Source: CAVPUA01 sp963708805 (GTDB lineage: Bacteria > Actinomycetota > Actinomycetes > Mycobacteriales > Jatrophihabitantaceae). Taken from it: 64,000 nt of DNA. Within the stretch, counting starts at the first letter, position 1. The number at the start of each line of letters is the position of its first letter. Of this stretch, positions 60,688-64,000 are shown one piece after another. The stretch spans positions 558,001 through 622,000 of the forward strand of contig CAVPUA010000003.1 in NCBI GenBank assembly GCA_963708805.1, given 5' to 3'. A program made the translations under genes and the position numbers. The notes below the pieces were generated by a model. The model saw nothing but the letters and a program-made list of their open reading frames with translations. It made no database searches and had not been told where the DNA came from.

Positions 60688-61533
60688 ATGGTTATCGAGA
60701 ATCTTGCGTGCGTAATTCCGAGCTACGGCAAAGTCGAATTGACCGAGACTGTCGTTCGGGCCTGCCTCGCCGAACTCGAGGCGGCACATGTTGTCGTCGT
60801 CGACAATGCCGGCGATTACGCCGCTGTCGCCGACGAGGTCGTGCTCGTTCCCGGTCACAACCTCGGTTGGCTCCGGGGCTGCAACGAGGGGATGTCGTAC
60901 GCCTTCACGTCGTCGGTGGACGCCGTGGTGCTGATGAACAACGACGTGACGTTGTCCGGCTCCTTCTTCGCGGGCTTGCGCGACGCGATGTCGGCAACGG
61001 GCGCCGGGCTGATCGCACCCTGTTACGACGACTACTTCAGGTGCCAGAGCCGGTATTGGACAGGGCCGGCCGAGCGCTTCCCGGTCCAGCCGGTCGAACG
61101 GCCGGCGAAGGTCGTGGACGGGACGAGTCTGCTGATCACGCGCAAGTGCTACGACCGGGTCGGCGGCCTGGACGAGGTTCGGTTCGGTCGATACGGATGG
61201 GGCGGCGACGCCGACCTGTGCGTCCGGGTGCGCGCGGCGGGGTTCGGGCTCGTGGTGACGCGTCGCTCGTATCTGAACCACGCTCGCGGCGCCACCGCGG
61301 ATTCGATGGCACTGGACTATCGGCAGGCGGCGTGGGTCGAGATGAATGCTGGGATGACGGGTCTCTACGGCCGATCGTGGCGTCGTCGCATCGGCTACTG
61401 GACCGATGGAACCGGACCCGGCGGACTGGCCGGCAAGGTGTATCACGGCAGTCGGCGGGCCCGAGCCGCCTTGCGGCTGCGAGCGGGGACGGAGAGGCAC
61501 CGCAGCGGCACCAATCCGTCCCCGGTCGAGTGA
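60688..61533 (+). CDS. Family 2 glycosyltransferase (rhamnosyltransferase-like)
   Basis: 281 residues. CVIPSYGKVELTETVVRACL, VDNAGDYAA, GHNLGWLRGCNEGM, MNNDVTLSG and GWGGDADLCVRV form the GT2 set typical of rhamnosyl- or galactofuranosyl-type transferases. ATG 60688 follows AGGGGG. Probably co-transcribed with the GH16 gene. Confidence 0.83.
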   Translation: MVIENLACVIPSYGKVELTETVVRACLAELEAAHVVVVDNAGDYAAVADEVVLVPGHNLGWLRGCNEGMSYAFTSSVDAVVLMNNDVTLSGSFFAGLRDAMSATGAGLIAPCYDDYFRCQSRYWTGPAERFPVQPVERPAKVVDGTSLLITRKCYDRVGGLDEVRFGRYGWGGDADLCVRVRAAGFGLVVTRRSYLNHARGATADSMALDYRQAAWVEMNAGMTGLYGRSWRRRIGYWTDGTGPGGLAGKVYHGSRRARAALRLRAGTERHRSGTNPSPVE

Positions 61534-61535
61534 CG

Positions 61536-62963
61536 TCAGCCGACCAGCGCGAACTCCGCGTCGGCGGCGTCGCCGTCGGTCGCCGGCGTCGTGTGGCGCA
61601 GAGCGACGAACGCGGCCACGCCACCGAGCGCGACGAGGACGGCGGCGACGACCAGGCCGGCGCGGTAGCCCGACAGGAACGCGTCGACCGGCAGGTGCCC
61701 GGCCCGCAGTGACGAGCTCTGCCGCGCGGTGAGGATCGCGCCGATGACCGTGATGCCCAGCAGACCGGCCACCTCACGCGAGGCGTTGAAGATGCCCGAC
61801 GCGACGCCGGCCTGGTGGGCCGGCATCGTGCCCAGGATCATTGCCGTCAGCGGCACGGACAGGCCGCCGCCGATGCCGATCAGCGCGAAGCTCGGCATGA
61901 GGTCGAGCACTGAGGCATTTCGTCCGAGCAGGCTGACCGAGCCGATGCCGACGGCCATCAGCCCCATCGCCAGGGCGACGGAGCGATGGGCACCGATCCG
62001 CCGGGCGAGCTGCTCGGACAACACCGCGCCGGCGGCCATGAGCAGCGCCATCGGGACGAACGACGCGCCGGCCTTGGTCGGCGAGAAGCCCAGGACGGTC
62101 TGCAGGTACAGCGAGGTGAAGAAGTAGATCCCGAACAACCCGAAGCCCCACATCACGATCGCGATGCTGCCGCCCGTGAAGACGCGCGAGCCGAACAGCG
62201 ACACGTCCACCATCGGCTCGGACGAGCGGCGCTCGGCGATCACGAACGCCACGCCGAGCGCGGCGGCCAGGGCGAACATCGCGGTGATCGCCGGGGACGT
62301 CCAGCCCAGGTCGTGGCCCTCGATCAGGGCATAGGTCAGGGCGAACAGGGTTCCGGCCGACAGCACGACTCCGGGCACGTCGAGACGGCGCGGCGCGTCC
62401 GCCTCGCGCGACTCACCGATCGCCCACCAGCCCAGCGCCAGCGTTGCCGCGCCGAACGGGACGTTGATGAAGAAGATCCAGCCCCAGCTGACGTGCTGGC
62501 TGATCAGTCCACCGAGTAGCGGGCCGATGGCCAGGGCAAGCGCGCCGACGGCGCTCCAGATGCCGACCGCCGCGGTGCGTTCCTTGGGGTCGGGATAGGT
62601 CGCCGAGATGATCGCCAGCGTCGTCGGCGTGACGAGCGCCGCGCCGAGTCCTTGCAGCGCGCGACTGGTGATGAGGATCTCGACGTTGCCGGCCAGGCCG
62701 GCGGCCAGCGAGGCGAGCGTGAAGATGGTCAGGCCGATCAGGAACAGCCGCCGTCGCCCGAACACGTCGGCCAGTCGTCCGCCGGCGAGCAGCAGGCTGG
62801 CGAACACCAGGATGTAGCCGCTCACCACCCACTCGAGGCCGGCGGTCGACAGGTGCAGATCCCGTTGGATCGCCGGGATCGCCACGTTGACGATGTTGTT
62901 GTCGAGGTAGGTCATGAAGGTGGCCAGTGCCACCGCCACCAATGTCCAGCGCCTGCGGTCCAT
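61536..62963 (-). CDS. MFS drug/solute exporter (DHA2, EmrB-like)
   Basis: 475 residues with ~14 helices, the DHA2 size class. Motif A GGRLADVFGRRRLF and motif C region (ALAIGPLLGGLISQHVSWGW) are clear. Divergent from a TetR regulator across a palindromic operator, the usual arrangement for a regulated efflux pump. Substrate unknown. ATG 62963. Confidence 0.9.
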   Translation of the reverse strand: MDRRRWTLVAVALATFMTYLDNNIVNVAIPAIQRDLHLSTAGLEWVVSGYILVFASLLLAGGRLADVFGRRRLFLIGLTIFTLASLAAGLAGNVEILITSRALQGLGAALVTPTTLAIISATYPDPKERTAAVGIWSAVGALALAIGPLLGGLISQHVSWGWIFFINVPFGAATLALGWWAIGESREADAPRRLDVPGVVLSAGTLFALTYALIEGHDLGWTSPAITAMFALAAALGVAFVIAERRSSEPMVDVSLFGSRVFTGGSIAIVMWGFGLFGIYFFTSLYLQTVLGFSPTKAGASFVPMALLMAAGAVLSEQLARRIGAHRSVALAMGLMAVGIGSVSLLGRNASVLDLMPSFALIGIGGGLSVPLTAMILGTMPAHQAGVASGIFNASREVAGLLGITVIGAILTARQSSSLRAGHLPVDAFLSGYRAGLVVAAVLVALGGVAAFVALRHTTPATDGDAADAEFALVG

Positions 62964-62986
62964 CGCGGTCTCCTATACGTTGTAAA

Positions 62987-62999
62987 TGTACGCCGTACA
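62987..62999. promoter_or_regulatory. Palindromic operator between exporter and TetR genes
   Basis: TGTACGCCGTACA is a perfect palindrome around a central C, in the 68-bp gap between the divergent MFS and TetR genes, where a TetR dimer would bind. Confidence 0.7.
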
Positions 63000-63031
63000 A
63001 GTGAAACCCTTACGGTGTATAGTTGTCAACC

Positions 63032-63706
63032 GTGGCACCCAGAAAAGCGAGTGACGGTCTCAGCCGGGACGCCGTGATCGAGCGCGCGATGGCGCTGGCG
63101 GACGTCGAGGGCCTCGACGCCGTGACGATCCGGCGACTCGGCCAGGAGTTCGGCGTCACGCCGATGGCGCTCTACTGGCACGTCAAGAACAAGGACGAAC
63201 TCCTGGACGCGATGGGCGACGCCCTCTACGCCGACCTGCGGGTGCCCGAGACCCGCGACGCGCCGTGGCACGAGCACCTGCGCGAGGTCCTGGCCGATCT
63301 GGTCGCCGCGCTGCGGCGGCACCCGGGCAGCCTGTCGCTGGCCTACCGGCGCGTCCTCACCAGCCCGTCGGGTCTGGCCGTGACCGAGTACGCCTTGGGT
63401 CTGCTCGTCGACGCCGGATTCGACATCAAGCAGTCGGCCGAGCTCGCAACCTCGGCGCTGCAGACCGCGATCATGCTGGTCGGCTCCGAGCCGGGGGCCG
63501 AACAGGGCGTGCCTGAGGCCGAGGTCGCCGCGCACCTCGACGCGAAGCGGGCCGGCCTCACCCAGCTGCCGATCGAGCGGTACCCGAACCTGCGCGCGGC
63601 GGCCGAGTTCATGCTGCACTGCGACGACGCGGAGGAGTACTACGCGTCGGGCATCGCGCTCTACATCGAGGGCGTTCGCGCGATGCTGCAACTGGCCACC
63701 GTCTGA
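63032..63706 (+). CDS. TetR-family regulator with TetR_C-type ligand domain
   Basis: 224 residues. The N-terminal helix-turn-helix contains VTIRRLGQEFGVTPMALYWHVKNKDELLDA (part: FGVTPMALYWHVKNKDEL), and the C-terminal domain resembles that of TetR itself. It likely represses the divergent exporter until ligand binds. GTG 63032 has TATAGT 8 nt upstream and no ribosome-binding site; TTG 63023 is an alternative. Confidence 0.88.
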   Translation: MAPRKASDGLSRDAVIERAMALADVEGLDAVTIRRLGQEFGVTPMALYWHVKNKDELLDAMGDALYADLRVPETRDAPWHEHLREVLADLVAALRRHPGSLSLAYRRVLTSPSGLAVTEYALGLLVDAGFDIKQSAELATSALQTAIMLVGSEPGAEQGVPEAEVAAHLDAKRAGLTQLPIERYPNLRAAAEFMLHCDDAEEYYASGIALYIEGVRAMLQLATV

Positions 63707-63723
63707 TCGCTAGCATCGGCGGC

Positions 63724-64000
63724 GTGACCTCCCACGGCAATCTGCTGGCCCAGCCCGTCCACCTTCCCGTCGATCCGGCCGTCGCCCTGCTCGACGACGG
63801 CGCCGATCCGGTGGAGGTCGCCGGCAAGTACCCCGCGTCGTCCGCCGCCTGGGCGACCTTGGCCGAGCACGCGCTGCACGCCGTCCATCCGGTCGAGGCG
63901 TACGCCTACGCGCGCACCGGCTACCACCGCGGACTGGACGCGCTGCGCCGCGCCGGGTGGAAGGGCAACGGACCGGTGCCGTGGTCGCACGCCCCCAACC
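63724..64000 (+). CDS. DUF3151 family protein, 3' partial
   Basis: N-terminal 92 residues of a conserved actinobacterial protein of unknown function, cut by the window end. VALLDDGADPVEVAGKYPAS and YAYARTGYHRGLDALRRAGW, then KGNGPVPWSH, are characteristic of DUF3151. GTG 63724 has TAGCAT 7 nt upstream (leaderless type). The gene usually sits between fba and purA. Confidence 0.88.
   Translation, partial: MTSHGNLLAQPVHLPVDPAVALLDDGADPVEVAGKYPASSAAWATLAEHALHAVHPVEAYAYARTGYHRGLDALRRAGWKGNGPVPWSHAPN

Overview
High-GC Gram-positive DNA (Actinomycetota). The evidence is strong G/C third-position bias, many GTG starts, several apparently leaderless genes with a TANNNT -10 box 6-8 nt before GTG, HspR/HAIR heat-shock control, a fused two-subunit ABC exporter, and a chaplin-like cell-wall protein with an LAxTG-type sorting signal. 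Genus cannot be fixed from this window. No prophage, insertion sequence, CRISPR array, rRNA or tRNA was recognised.

Layout. 1-3.5 kb: OpuC/ProU-type osmolyte importer (5' end outside the window). 3.6-7.5 kb: histidine-degradation-like set (ammonia-lyase homologue, M20 amidohydrolase, HutF). 7.5-8.2 kb: rhomboid-like membrane protein. 8.3-18.9 kb: dnaK-grpE-dnaJ-hspR, a ~1267-residue fused ABC exporter on the other strand, and clpB, with HAIR-type operators before dnaK and clpB. 19-23.6 kb: small membrane proteins, most with Pro/Gln/Gly/Tyr-rich N-terminal tails (two RDD proteins, a DUF2752 protein, others). 23.6-30.2 kb: SDR, pyrE, TrmH-like methyltransferase, secreted S53 peptidase, membrane-anchored EEP-family protein, AAA ATPase. 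30.5-47.1 kb: polysaccharide locus (five recognisable glycosyltransferases plus a polymerase-like protein, flippase and pyruvyltransferase) enclosing a lasso-peptide-type RiPP cluster at 31.3-36.3 kb. 47.3-49 kb: two small Cys/His proteins and a GH16 protein. 49.2-55.8 kb: DUF1800/DUF1501 pair, map, RNase J, DedA. 55.9-64 kb: chaplin-like protein, epimerase-like protein, class II aldolase, a second GH16 protein, a glycosyltransferase, an MFS/TetR pair and a DUF3151 protein cut by the window end.

Most interesting biology: the RiPP cluster. A 50-residue precursor missed by long-ORF calling has the lasso leader pattern YxxPxIxxxGxFxxxT and a C-terminal Ser. It sits between a B2-type leader peptidase and an HPr-kinase-like enzyme, with an asparagine-synthetase-like cyclase, a PqqD-like B1 protein and an ABC exporter nearby, and a nucleotidyltransferase about 10 kb away. 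Lasso-tailoring kinases phosphorylate the C-terminal Ser of their precursors, so the set is coherent. However, the precursor has no Asp/Glu at ring position 7-9 if cleavage is at the usual site.

Data caution: I resolved 37 single-base surplus (+1) frame breaks and one single-base loss in 16 genes, including dnaK, grpE, clpB, map and RNase J. Removing exactly those bases restores uninterrupted proteins of family-typical length, so I annotate these as whole genes. Most likely they are consensus errors; the nearly uniform sign and recurring context are reported as findings.
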